A stretch of 64,000 bases of DNA from Sphingobacterium sp. ML3W (GTDB lineage Bacteria; Bacteroidota; Bacteroidia; Sphingobacteriales; Sphingobacteriaceae). A program made the position numbers and the translations under genes. The stretch lies in NCBI RefSeq assembly GCF_000747525.1, contig NZ_CP009278.1, positions 5,146,001 through 5,210,000 of the forward strand, written 5' to 3'. A model generated the notes under the pieces. The model saw only the letters and a list, made by a program, of their open reading frames with translations, was not told the DNA's origin and did no database searches. Shown one piece after another: positions 6,858-14,684 of this stretch. How positions within the stretch are numbered: the stretch's first letter is position 1; every line of letters starts with the position of its first letter.

Positions 6858-8489
6858 ATGAGTAATAATAACCTGAGACACCATACCCGTTGGGCATGGT
6901 CCATCAGCAAAGGATACCGAGCTAGGCTCCTCTTCTATTTCATATTGGAGCTCTTCGCCATTGCACTATCATTGCTATTTGTATTCCTATCAAAAAAAGC
7001 CGTAGACATAGCCACCGCCACTACAGCGGACATTTCGCTGACTTGGATTCTCATAGGTATTGTGGGCAGTGTGCTATTGGGATTGGGAATACGCGCCTAT
7101 ACTGGATGGCTCAACGAACGCATCAAAATGATGCTCACGCTTGAACTGCAACGCAATATGCTCGATGCCCAAATGCTTTCGGTTTGGAAACTCATCAAAA
7201 ACTGGCATACCGGAGATATTCAAATCCGTATTCAGACCGACTGCGAAGAAGTGGCCAATTTGATAGCCAAATCTTTGCTCTCCTTTATCTTGACAGCAAT
7301 ACAATTACTGGCTTCCCTTGGATTCCTATGGTATATGGATCCGATGCTCGCGCTCATGATATTGGCGATATCGCCGCTCTTCCTATTCTCAAAAATCTAT
7401 TTCCAAAAAATGCGTAAGCTGAGTCAGGAAGTGAAGGGCGAGGAAAGTAATTTTTCGAATGTACTGCAAGAAAATCTGCGATTCCGTCTACTGATCAGAG
7501 CGATGGGTATCTTTCCGAAAAGAAGAAAGAAACTCACCGACAGCCAACAAGAACTGTTCGCTTTGAAAATGAAGCAGCTTAACTTTTCTACGTACACGCA
7601 GAGCGTTATGAAGTTAAGCCTAAACGCAGGATATTTATTGACGTTTATCTGGGGAATCTACAGACTGCACAGTGGACAGATATCTTTTGGTACGATGACC
7701 GCATTTCTACAGTTGGTGGCGCGCATCCAATCGCCTATTTTGGCACTCATTACCTTTATTCCTGGATTTGTCCGGTTTAGAGTATCTGCAGATCGTTTAC
7801 TAGAGCTCAAGGATGGTGAAATAGAACCCCTCGTTGAACAAAAACGGCTCAACAAGATATCAGCACTGCAAATCCAAAACCTATCGTTCAGATACGAAGA
7901 CAAATGGGTGTTGGATCAATTTAATTTAAATCTAAAAGCCGGTGAGCCAACAGCGATTGTAGGACCTAGTGGTAAAGGGAAAACGACCCTGATACGCTTA
8001 TTACTATCTCTGATCAAACCGGAAAAAGGAGAAATCCTACTGACGGACCGTGATGGTATTCACGTACTTACCGCTGCTCATCGCATCAATTTCGCCTATA
8101 TTCCGCAAGGGAATTCACTTCTCAGTGGTACCATACGTGAAAATCTACTCTTGCATGTCAAAGATGGCGGTCACATCGCCATAGAAAAAGCGCTGCGGAT
8201 CGCATGCGCAGAGTTTGTATTGGAGCTACCCGATGGTGTAGATACTGTAGTGGGGGAATCGGGAATGGGCCTATCCGAAGGACAGGCACAACGGATTGCT
8301 ATCGCACGAGCATTGATGCATGATGGGGATATCTGGCTTTTTGATGAAGTGACCTCTGCCTTGGATAGAAAGACCGCAGACTTGCTGATCCAAAGACTTT
8401 TAGAATATGGGCATGATAAATTATGCCTTTTTGTAACACATGACCTCAGCTTGGTCGATAAATGTAAACACCACATCTATCTGGACTAA
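6858..8489 (+). CDS. ABC transporter, fused permease and ATP-binding domains
   Basis: The 543-residue protein is a half-transporter of the exporter class: about six membrane helices in residues 20-300, then a nucleotide-binding domain. Walker A GPSGKGKTT is at about 369-377, the signature is LSEGQ at about 472 (a variant of LSGGQ), followed by Walker B WLFDE and a D-loop SALD, and an H-loop THD near the end. There is no N-terminal C39 peptidase domain, so leader removal, if any, must come from another protein such as the adjacent S26-like peptidase. It probably works as a homodimer in the inner membrane exporting a peptide (inference from neighbours). Gaps to neighbours are 24 and 12 bp. Confidence 0.9.
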   Translation: MSNNNLRHHTRWAWSISKGYRARLLFYFILELFAIALSLLFVFLSKKAVDIATATTADISLTWILIGIVGSVLLGLGIRAYTGWLNERIKMMLTLELQRNMLDAQMLSVWKLIKNWHTGDIQIRIQTDCEEVANLIAKSLLSFILTAIQLLASLGFLWYMDPMLALMILAISPLFLFSKIYFQKMRKLSQEVKGEESNFSNVLQENLRFRLLIRAMGIFPKRRKKLTDSQQELFALKMKQLNFSTYTQSVMKLSLNAGYLLTFIWGIYRLHSGQISFGTMTAFLQLVARIQSPILALITFIPGFVRFRVSADRLLELKDGEIEPLVEQKRLNKISALQIQNLSFRYEDKWVLDQFNLNLKAGEPTAIVGPSGKGKTTLIRLLLSLIKPEKGEILLTDRDGIHVLTAAHRINFAYIPQGNSLLSGTIRENLLLHVKDGGHIAIEKALRIACAEFVLELPDGVDTVVGESGMGLSEGQAQRIAIARALMHDGDIWLFDEVTSALDRKTADLLIQRLLEYGHDKLCLFVTHDLSLVDKCKHHIYLD

Positions 8490-8501
8490 TGATAACGCGC
8501 T

Positions 8502-9419
8502 ATGACTTTAAAAAACCCAATTGAAATATCTCAAAATTATTATAAAATAGCTGATCTGATTGTTAAGATCAACTATCCTGACACCCTGAATCTCGAAAAT
8601 CTATTGCCTTCTTTCCGTGTTTTTCAGATAGACAATACGAATGAAAAACCTGCACTAAGTATACTACTAAGCACGGATAAAGCGCCTGCTACCGCGGATA
8701 TGGGTATCCTGCGAAGTGATGAATCCATTGCTTGGGGGGATCGCTTCTGTTTTTACGAGCGGGAAGATTCATTCTTGACAACGATTGTCAATGATCAAGG
8801 AAACGAGCAGTGGTGCATGCGAAGTGAACGAAACTTCAGTCAATCCACCATCTATATCCCTTCGAGTACGGAGGGAGAATGCAGTTCGGTGATCTGGTGG
8901 ATGTTAATGATGGTTTTTGGCCAAGCGGCTTTGCTGCACGATACCATTATGATCCACGCTTCGGTCATCAATTGCAACGGTCAGGGCATTGCTTTCCTAG
9001 GTAAAAGTGGCACTGGAAAAAGTACCCATAGCCGTCTTTGGTTAAAACATATTCCGAATACTGATTTGCTCAATGATGATAATCCTGCTATAAGAATTAG
9101 CCCTGATGGTATCCACATATATGGAACCCCTTGGAGTGGCAAGACGCATTGTTATAAGAATGAAAAAATCAATTTGAAGGCTTTTGTGCGGTTGCAACAA
9201 GCACCATCCAATCTATTCAAATGGCAATCGGGGGTGAGTAGCTTTATTACTGTCTTACCGAGCTGTACGGCCATTCGTTGGAATAAAGACCTGTTTGCGA
9301 CTATGAACAGTACATTGGAAAAAGTCGTATCGCAGGTTCCAGTAGGCCTATTGCAATGCTTGCCCGATGAGGCTGCTGCGCAACTATGCTATAACCGTAT
9401 TTTTAACAAACCCGAATAA
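8502..9419 (+). CDS. HprK-like kinase domain protein
   Basis: The 305-residue protein has the HPr-kinase/PEPCK-like fold markers: IHAS at 151-154, P-loop GKSGTGKST at 167-175, and NDDNPAI at 191-197, followed by GTPWSGKTH. True HprK has an N-terminal regulatory domain with a different sequence; the N-terminal 140 residues here are unlike it. Such kinases occur beside PqqD and ABC exporter genes, and one type in lasso-peptide clusters (paeninodin) phosphorylates the precursor C-terminal serine. A role in modifying an exported peptide is therefore plausible but unproven. It is the last gene of the cassette, 12 bp after the exporter gene and just before a strong terminator. Confidence 0.8.
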   Translation: MTLKNPIEISQNYYKIADLIVKINYPDTLNLENLLPSFRVFQIDNTNEKPALSILLSTDKAPATADMGILRSDESIAWGDRFCFYEREDSFLTTIVNDQGNEQWCMRSERNFSQSTIYIPSSTEGECSSVIWWMLMMVFGQAALLHDTIMIHASVINCNGQGIAFLGKSGTGKSTHSRLWLKHIPNTDLLNDDNPAIRISPDGIHIYGTPWSGKTHCYKNEKINLKAFVRLQQAPSNLFKWQSGVSSFITVLPSCTAIRWNKDLFATMNSTLEKVVSQVPVGLLQCLPDEAAAQLCYNRIFNKPE

Positions 9420-9431
9420 CAGCATTAAAAA

Positions 9432-9457
9432 AGCCTCCCTAAGGGAGGCTTTTTTTA
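9432..9457. terminator. bidirectional terminator between kinase and S41 protease genes
   Basis: Stem AGCCTCCC (9432-9439) and GGGAGGCT (9443-9450) with a TAA loop, A6 before and T8 after. It serves the converging genes on both sides; the right T-run contains the stop of the minus-strand gene. Confidence 0.9.
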
Positions 9458-10969
9458 CCTACTTTTCAAAAGTCCTTTTTCCGGCAATTGGTTGATACTG
9501 TTGCCTTGCAATACACGCCCTTTGTCTGGTCTAGCAGAACGTCTAGCCGACGCTCTCACCGAGCTTCCTGGTACTGCATCTTCCAATGCTGTTTCTAGCA
9601 TCGTCTCTGCAGTATTGCCCGAATCTAAAAATATGTAATCTGTTACATTGCTCTTATCAGCCGCTAATCCGTCCCAATATTCAGAGAATCCATCTGCATT
9701 TTTCAATTGGAAAGAGGCTGGCCAAAAGGAAATCTTATTTTCGATGATCTGTTCGAAAAATCCAACCGGTTTACCATAGGTCCTCGTTCCTGTAGCAATC
9801 ACCTGAACATCGAAATAGGGCTTCAACACATTGATCAACATCTCGGCAGCTGAGGCCGTAGTCTCGCTGACCAAGAAATACACCTTACGTAGGTTCAAAC
9901 TGCTACCACCACTAAAGTAGGTATCCTTAAACATCCCATTCGGGCCTTTTTGGGCACGCTCCATATAGGCATTGGCCTTGTAGGTGACCATCAATTTTTT
10001 ATCGGTCTTGGTCCCGCCTATTTTATTGGCGATGTATACCGCAGCATCGACATATCCACCGGTATTGTACCGGAGATCAACCACTAGATCCTCGATATGC
10101 TGTTCTTCAAACTTTTGAAATACACCATCTACTTTAACCTGATTGAAATTGTTATTTTCGATCTCTTCAAATGAAGATAGCGCCAGGTAGCCTACATTCT
10201 TACTTGAATAATGATAGACCGAATCTTTGTATATCGGATCTATCGTATAGGTTCTGTAAGTCAACTCCTCGTTACTGATGGTTTTATCTTCGTGCTGCAC
10301 TTTGATCGCTAAAGTCCCACCTTCCAATGCTGAGTTTAAACGACTTCTAATCTTACCGAGAGCCGACGGATCGACAGCCTTGCAACCATCATTACCTTCA
10401 CAATCAATTTCGACAGCATAATCAGATTCACCATTAATCGACAGCACGATATCAGATCGCTTTAAACCTGCATTATCTGCAGGCGAACCTCCTTCAACGA
10501 AATAGATAATGGGTTGGGCTATTTTCGAATCGACTGTCCCCATATCAAAATACAAACCGTAACCATCTGCACGATCCATCTTTACTTTGGCTTGCGCACC
10601 AATATCATAGCCCGAAAGGCCTTCCATAAAAGAAAAACGATCGTAAACCCCACCATAATCTCTATAGTTGGGATAAGCCGGTGTCATGCCTTTCAATGCA
10701 GTGAGAACCGATTGTGCGGAACGGTACTTATCCGTAAATTCAAATGGATTTTCATAAGACGGTATATAATCGTCAGCCCATAAGGAATAAAGTTTGTAGT
10801 AGTAATAGACACTATCCCGTATCATCGCATTCGCATCTCGCTCCACAGGAGGAGGTTCGGGCTCTGGTTCTGGATTACTTTTCTTACAGCTTACAAAAAA
10901 AAGTGCCACAAGAAAAAAAACAACTCCCTTAGCAATAAGCTGTTGCGGAAATAACTTTGTATTTTTCAT
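9455..10969 (-). CDS. S41-family peptidase lipoprotein with PDZ domain
   Basis: The protein has a lipoprotein signal ending FFVSC, then a Pro/Glu-rich linker (PEPEPEPPP), a helical N-terminal region, a PDZ-like segment (IYFVEGGSPADNAGLKRSDIVLSINGE), and an S41 peptidase core with the catalytic Ser in TASAAE and a following GKPVG element. It probably degrades peptides or proteins outside the cytoplasm, attached to a membrane. The longest frame starts at 10996, but MKNTKLF ending at 10969 gives a normal lipoprotein signal, and the extra residues come from a duplicated 27-bp sequence. It is convergent with the peptide-export cassette; a functional link is only a guess. Confidence 0.85.
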   Translation of the reverse strand: MKNTKLFPQQLIAKGVVFFLVALFFVSCKKSNPEPEPEPPPVERDANAMIRDSVYYYYKLYSLWADDYIPSYENPFEFTDKYRSAQSVLTALKGMTPAYPNYRDYGGVYDRFSFMEGLSGYDIGAQAKVKMDRADGYGLYFDMGTVDSKIAQPIIYFVEGGSPADNAGLKRSDIVLSINGESDYAVEIDCEGNDGCKAVDPSALGKIRSRLNSALEGGTLAIKVQHEDKTISNEELTYRTYTIDPIYKDSVYHYSSKNVGYLALSSFEEIENNNFNQVKVDGVFQKFEEQHIEDLVVDLRYNTGGYVDAAVYIANKIGGTKTDKKLMVTYKANAYMERAQKGPNGMFKDTYFSGGSSLNLRKVYFLVSETTASAAEMLINVLKPYFDVQVIATGTRTYGKPVGFFEQIIENKISFWPASFQLKNADGFSEYWDGLAADKSNVTDYIFLDSGNTAETMLETALEDAVPGSSVRASARRSARPDKGRVLQGNSINQLPEKGLLKSR

Positions 10970-10975
10970 TCGAAT

Positions 10976-11059
10976 AATCTGTTCTTTAATGGTCATTCAT
11001 GCGATCACGAACTGCGTACCTTATCAATTTTTAATCTGTTCTTTAATGGTCATTCATGC
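10976..11059. repeat. 27-bp direct repeat, period 57 bp, at the 5' end of the S41 gene
   Basis: The sequence AATCTGTTCTTTAATGGTCA continuing through TTCATGC occurs at 10976-11002 and again at 11033-11059. On the minus strand each copy contains an ATG followed by codons for T-I-K-E-Q-I. The upstream copy soon meets a stop. It looks like a local duplication of the upstream leader. Confidence 0.9.
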
Positions 11060-11226
11060 TATCGTGATTCGAATAGTTACTTCATGAGCTTGCAAGCTCG
11101 ATTGACACAAATGTCTCCTATCTCGGCCGAGTTCAAGAAAATTGCTTCGCCAGTTGATTTCGGTTGTGTGAAATGTATTCATCATGATTTCAGTATGCTA
11201 ATAACAAACTTAGATAAAAATGTTAT

Positions 11227-11235
11227 ATATCCAAT
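11227..11235. repeat. left target-site duplication of the IS element
   Basis: ATATCCAAT here is repeated at 12585-12593 directly outside the other IS end. The match extends two bases (CA) further on both sides, but equal spacing of the inverted repeats favours a 9-bp duplication. Confidence 0.8.
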
Positions 11236-11262
11236 CAGTAGCGTCCTAAACGTTGAAAAAAG

Positions 11263-11326
11263 TGGCGGTGTTTTGCTATAGCAAAGTTGCTATATTTAAA
11301 TCGTCAAATTTTAACACACCGCCATG
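11263..11326 (+). promoter_or_regulatory. hairpin sequestering the transposase start codon
   Basis: TGGCGGTGT at 11263-11271 is the exact complement of ACACCGCCA at 11316-11324, whose last base is the first base of the transposase ATG. Between them is a 14-bp palindrome TTTGCTATAGCAAA (11272-11285) and a promoter-like TATATTTA (11291-11298). Transcripts entering from outside would carry both arms and hide the start; a transcript begun inside would lack the left arm. This is how several IS elements limit read-through expression (inference for this one). Confidence 0.6.
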
Positions 11327-12499
11327 GTAAATTTAAACGTTTTTAGTCAGATTTTATCACTTATCGACCGCGAATTATTCAAGGTTTTGGTTGCTAAGCA
11401 CAAGAGTGACAAACATTGTAAAGGGATCAACAGCTGGACGCATCTTGCTAGCATGTTGTTTTGCCATTTTTCTTCTGCAGATTCAGTTCGTGATATCAGT
11501 AATGGCTTACGTAGTACGACTGGTAATTTGAACCATTTAGGTGTTGGTAGAGCACCCAGCAAGTCCAATATTTCCTATATCAACAAGCACCGCACCCATG
11601 AACTCTTTAAAGATCTGTACTTTTCGCTATTAGATAAGCTATGGCAAAAGGATACCCATTTGCGCAAAGATCTAACGCAATTAAAGCGCAAGGTTTATCT
11701 GATGGATGCCAGTATCATCCCTTTATGTTTATCTGTATTTGACTGGGCTAAATTTAGAAGCACCAAAGGTGCTGTAAAACTGCACACTGTGCTGGATTAT
11801 GATGGATGTCTTCCTGTTTTCATGCAGATTACAGACGGGAAAGTTCATGAAAGCCAGCGTGCGGGTAGCTATAGTTTTTCCAAAGGAAGCGTTGTAGTGG
11901 TGGATAGAGGTTATGTGGATTACAACTGGCTCGGGGATTTGGACAGCAGAGGTTGTTATTTTGTTACCAGGAGTAAAACTAACATGAAGTACAACGTTAT
12001 CAAGTCATACCAGAGTGAAGCACTCCTTGAAAAGGGAATCATTAAAGATGAGATCATTGAGCTTTCTGGTCCATCAGCAGATAGATACAACTCTAAACCA
12101 TTACGCTTGATTCACTTTTGGGACAGCAGCACAGACAACCAGTACCACTTTCTGACAAATAATATCCAATGGAAGGCATCACTAGTAGCTAACATTTATA
12201 AACAGCGATGGCAGATCGAGATTTTCTTCAAGCATCTGAAGCAACGCTTAAAAATATCATCTTTTGTGGGTACTTCTGAAAATGCGGTCATGATCCAAAT
12301 ATGGACTTCGTTGATTGGAATATTACTGCTCAAATACCTTCAGAAGAAGGCTAAATACGATTGGAATCTGTCTAACTTGGTCGGGTTTATCAGGATGAAT
12401 ATATTCGTGAAAATAAATATATGGCAATGGATAGATGATCCTTTTATCAGGCCACCAGTTAAGGGTAAAAATGGACAGCTACAGATATTCTCAGACTAA
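11324..12499 (+). CDS. IS4-family transposase with DUF4372-like N-terminus
   Basis: The 391-residue protein has an N-terminal DUF4372-like region (FSQILSLIDRELF..CKGINSWTHLASMLFCHF) and a DDE core: first Asp in YLMDASI, second in VVVDRGYVD, and the IS4-type Y-(2)-R-(3)-E-(6)-K signature in IYKQRWQIEIFFKHLKQ. It catalyses cut-and-paste movement of the element that contains it. Length and motifs are complete, with no frameshift or internal stop, so it may be active. Its start codon lies in the right arm of a hairpin. Confidence 0.95.
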   Translation: MVNLNVFSQILSLIDRELFKVLVAKHKSDKHCKGINSWTHLASMLFCHFSSADSVRDISNGLRSTTGNLNHLGVGRAPSKSNISYINKHRTHELFKDLYFSLLDKLWQKDTHLRKDLTQLKRKVYLMDASIIPLCLSVFDWAKFRSTKGAVKLHTVLDYDGCLPVFMQITDGKVHESQRAGSYSFSKGSVVVVDRGYVDYNWLGDLDSRGCYFVTRSKTNMKYNVIKSYQSEALLEKGIIKDEIIELSGPSADRYNSKPLRLIHFWDSSTDNQYHFLTNNIQWKASLVANIYKQRWQIEIFFKHLKQRLKISSFVGTSENAVMIQIWTSLIGILLLKYLQKKAKYDWNLSNLVGFIRMNIFVKINIWQWIDDPFIRPPVKGKNGQLQIFSD

Positions 12500-12584
12500 A
12501 AAATAGGGTCAAAATTGAAATTATCTAAAAATAGATACTGTTTCAAGGGAAACACGCGCCTAAAATTTATTTAGGACGGAAGTG

Positions 12585-12593
12585 ATATCCAAT
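12585..12593. repeat. right target-site duplication of the IS element
   Basis: Second copy of ATATCCAAT, directly after the right IS end. From here to the terminator at 12854 the DNA is AT-rich and shows no supported gene. Confidence 0.8.
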
Positions 12594-12853
12594 CATATTT
12601 TCATCGCATATATAACATTTTTTTCGTTCACATTTAAATTATTGGATAACCCGAGTTGCTACACTTAATCGAACCTTTACCAGCGATTAACTTTTATTTT
12701 ATAACAGAAATAATGAATAAATTATACTTGTAGTCAGTATTTTTTATCTTCAGCAAAGATAGCTGTCACTAACGAATGGCGCAGTCGAAAGGTTCAGAGT
12801 AAAATAATAAAGGTGGGATAAAATAATTTAAAGTGCCATGACTATTCATGACA

Positions 12854-12886
12854 CTAAAAAATGGAGTACGCTCACCAACGTACTCC
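12854..12886 (-). terminator. terminator of the 12913-13500 gene
   Basis: Stem GGAGTACG (12863-12870) and CGTACTCC (12879-12886), followed in the minus-strand direction by a run of T (A6 in the plus strand at 12856-12861). It lies 27 bp past the stop codon. Confidence 0.8.
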
Positions 12887-12912
12887 TATATATCCACTAT
12901 GAAATGAGATCT

Positions 12913-13500
12913 TTACCCAAAATTGGGCTGCCGCCCTAAGTCACCTTTAGAAGCCGATACTTGGGCATCGACAGGTGCATCTTCAGCCTCGAACTTTTCG
13001 ACAGGAACGCGAAGACGGAATGGAATACGACCAGATAGATCGGAAGTGATATATCCGGAAATAAGAGCTTGGCGGTCACTCAAAACCCCTGCCTTGCTCA
13101 ATGATCCTCGAACTCTAAAACGAACAGATGCTTCATAAGCTGTTACTGAATCAGCAGGAAATGAAATCATAATCAACTGATCTAAACTGATATGGTAACA
13201 AGAGTGATCAAGCGTTACTTCTTTGATAACGATATTACGAGTATCAAAATTAAGCCTTTCTACAGTAAGAATCAAAGCACCATTTTTTGATTTCCCGCTC
13301 TCATGCTCAACATTTTCCATATGTTGGAAACGATACTGCGCACGTAATGTCGCACGCTCTTTAAATTGATGTGATAATCTTACGTTCTTCCTGTAATAAA
13401 GGATAGAAAAAACGAATACAATACCGAGTAAAAGATAGATATAAAACATAATAAGTTGAAATAATAGCTGATAAATGCGTTTTCTTTCAAAAGAAAGCAT
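12913..13500 (-). CDS. small membrane-anchored protein of unknown function (paralogue of 1570-2046)
   Basis: Unknown family. The 195-residue protein has an N-terminal membrane helix (about residues 13-36, rich in I, L, F, Y), a basic linker, and a soluble domain that aligns with the 1570-2046 product (YRFQ, NGALILTVERL, EVTLDHSCYHISLDQ, ASVRFRV, RIPFRLRVPVEKF). It has an extra hydrophilic C-terminal tail (DAPVDAQVSASKGDLG). Probably an inner-membrane protein with its domain outside the cytoplasm (inference). It stands alone, with its own terminator. A C8/C7 tract lies 57-76 bp upstream of its start and could affect its transcription. Confidence 0.75.
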   Translation of the reverse strand: MLSFERKRIYQLLFQLIMFYIYLLLGIVFVFSILYYRKNVRLSHQFKERATLRAQYRFQHMENVEHESGKSKNGALILTVERLNFDTRNIVIKEVTLDHSCYHISLDQLIMISFPADSVTAYEASVRFRVRGSLSKAGVLSDRQALISGYITSDLSGRIPFRLRVPVEKFEAEDAPVDAQVSASKGDLGRQPNFG

Positions 13501-13556
13501 GTCCTTTAAAAGAATTAGAGTAAAGATAATTATTAGCCTAGCACGATGCGATTATA

Positions 13557-13576
13557 GGGGGGGGACAAAGGGGGGG
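13557..13576. repeat. paired G8 and G7 homopolymer tracts upstream of 12913-13500
   Basis: G8 (13557-13564), then ACAAA, then G7 (13570-13576), each followed by ACA. On the minus strand these are C tracts 57-76 bp before the start codon. They are slippage-prone, and with two long runs could fold into a G-quadruplex. Confidence 0.8.
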
Positions 13577-13856
13577 ACATTTTATAATACATTGAAAAAC
13601 AATAAGTAAAGATAGCAATAAATACTGATGAGAAAATTGATTATGTCTCATATTTTCTATAAATGAAACTTTATATTGACTTAAACACATGGAAGTCTCG
13701 AAAAATAAAGGGCAAATATCCTAAAAAGATAAAAAGAGTTTTTAATCTTTATTTAGATTAACACAATATGATGATACCCACTACGACCATGGAAGCTTGG
13801 CTATAATACGCTATAAATATCTCCTAAAAGAATATAAAAGGAAAGTAAAACTAGTC

Positions 13857-14037
13857 TTTGACAAGAGGCTGCGCGGAAGGAAGTCGTTCAAAAAATAGTG
13901 TTTAAAGAAAATAAAAGGGCGATAGAAGTTGGCCATCGACAAGCGTCTGCATGGAAGATACTAATCAAAAAATTAGATTTGAAGAAATGAAAAGGAAGGC
14001 TGAAATTATCCTTCTATCAGCGTCTCTACGAAAGGAT
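13857..14037. repeat. degenerate ~76-bp repeats copying the exonuclease 3' end
   Basis: Three related blocks occur at about 13857-13931, 13934-14007 and 14010-14037. Each starts with a variant of TCNACAAGNGTCTGCNNGGAAG (the last block is the exonuclease C-terminal coding end, TATCAGCGTCTCTACGAAAG) and continues with TCAAAAAATA-like and GAAAATAAAAGG-like A-rich DNA. Similarity is clear by eye but imperfect. The rest of the 505-bp gap from 13501 shows no gene. Confidence 0.55.
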
Positions 14038-14533
14038 GGCGTAGGTATAATTCGGCACATGCCCTAGCGTCGGAAAGTGCCTCGTGGTGATTGAGATCAA
14101 TACCCAATACTTCACAACAAGCATTGAGGCGCGCAGGCTTAAATCCTTTGTTGCGATAAATCTTATAGGTACATTCCCACATCTCTGCCAATTGCAACTC
14201 ATCGTATGCCAAACCATAATGAAGCATGGTTTTTCGCAAGACATTGCGATCGAACAGCTCGTTGTGTGCAATCATCAGTTTATTGGCCAATAGCGATTGA
14301 ATGGTAGGAAAAAGTTCTTTGAACGTCGGAGAATGAGCGGTATCCCGAGGCTTGATACCATGCACACGCGTGGTCTGCCACATATATTCATTCCGTGGTG
14401 GTTGAATCAAGGAATAAAATTCATTGGTGATTATACCCGATTCAACGGTAACGATACCCACGGCACAGGCACTATTCTGATGCCCTGTTGCTGTTTCAAA
14501 ATCTATCGCTGTAAATGTTAAATCTGACTTCAT
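14006..14533 (-). CDS. DnaQ-like 3'-5' exonuclease (DEDDh)
   Basis: The 175-residue protein is a stand-alone exonuclease of the epsilon/DnaQ type, which removes nucleotides from DNA 3' ends in proofreading or repair. Exo I is D11-F-E13, Exo II is in AHNELFDRNVL (D95), and Exo III is H150..D155 in HHEALSDARA, so the DEDDh set is complete. It has no BRCT or polymerase domain. The next gene upstream on the same strand is rarA, also linked to replication repair, 151 bp away. The gene's last codons are echoed by degenerate copies downstream. Confidence 0.88.
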   Translation of the reverse strand: MKSDLTFTAIDFETATGHQNSACAVGIVTVESGIITNEFYSLIQPPRNEYMWQTTRVHGIKPRDTAHSPTFKELFPTIQSLLANKLMIAHNELFDRNVLRKTMLHYGLAYDELQLAEMWECTYKIYRNKGFKPARLNACCEVLGIDLNHHEALSDARACAELYLRHPFVETLIEG

Positions 14534-14684
14534 GCTTTGCTCCTATCCCAACAAAGTTAACAATATCCTGCTAGTTTTTAAAACATCGACAGAAAAATAC
14601 ACACGCAGCCCATCTCATAAAGCCGCCTATCAAAAAATCAGAGGTGAAATACCGCTGGCAGCCCTGATTAACAAATAACAGACT

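Larger units (their letters stand above)
11236..12584 (+). mobile_element. complete IS4-family insertion sequence, 1349 bp
   Basis: The ends read CAGTAGCGTCCTAAA (left) and, reversed, CACTTCCGTCCTAAA (right): a 15-bp terminal inverted repeat with 12 matches and a perfect CGTCCTAAA core. A direct repeat ATATCCAAT flanks both ends (11227-11235 and 12585-12593). One intact transposase gene fills the interior. The element sits in non-coding DNA between the S41 protease gene and the small membrane-protein gene at 12913, so no gene appears broken. Intact ends, duplication and reading frame suggest a recent insertion. The exact named IS cannot be given without a database search. Confidence 0.9.

Noticed and set aside
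5128..9419. A complete lasso-peptide cluster
   Set aside because: The asparagine-synthetase-like cyclase, the transglutaminase-like B2 protease and a precursor with a lasso core are not present; only the accessory-type genes are.
11084..11281. 65-codon plus-strand frame before the transposase
   Set aside because: It crosses the left IS end and the target-site duplication, so it cannot be an original gene; no family features.
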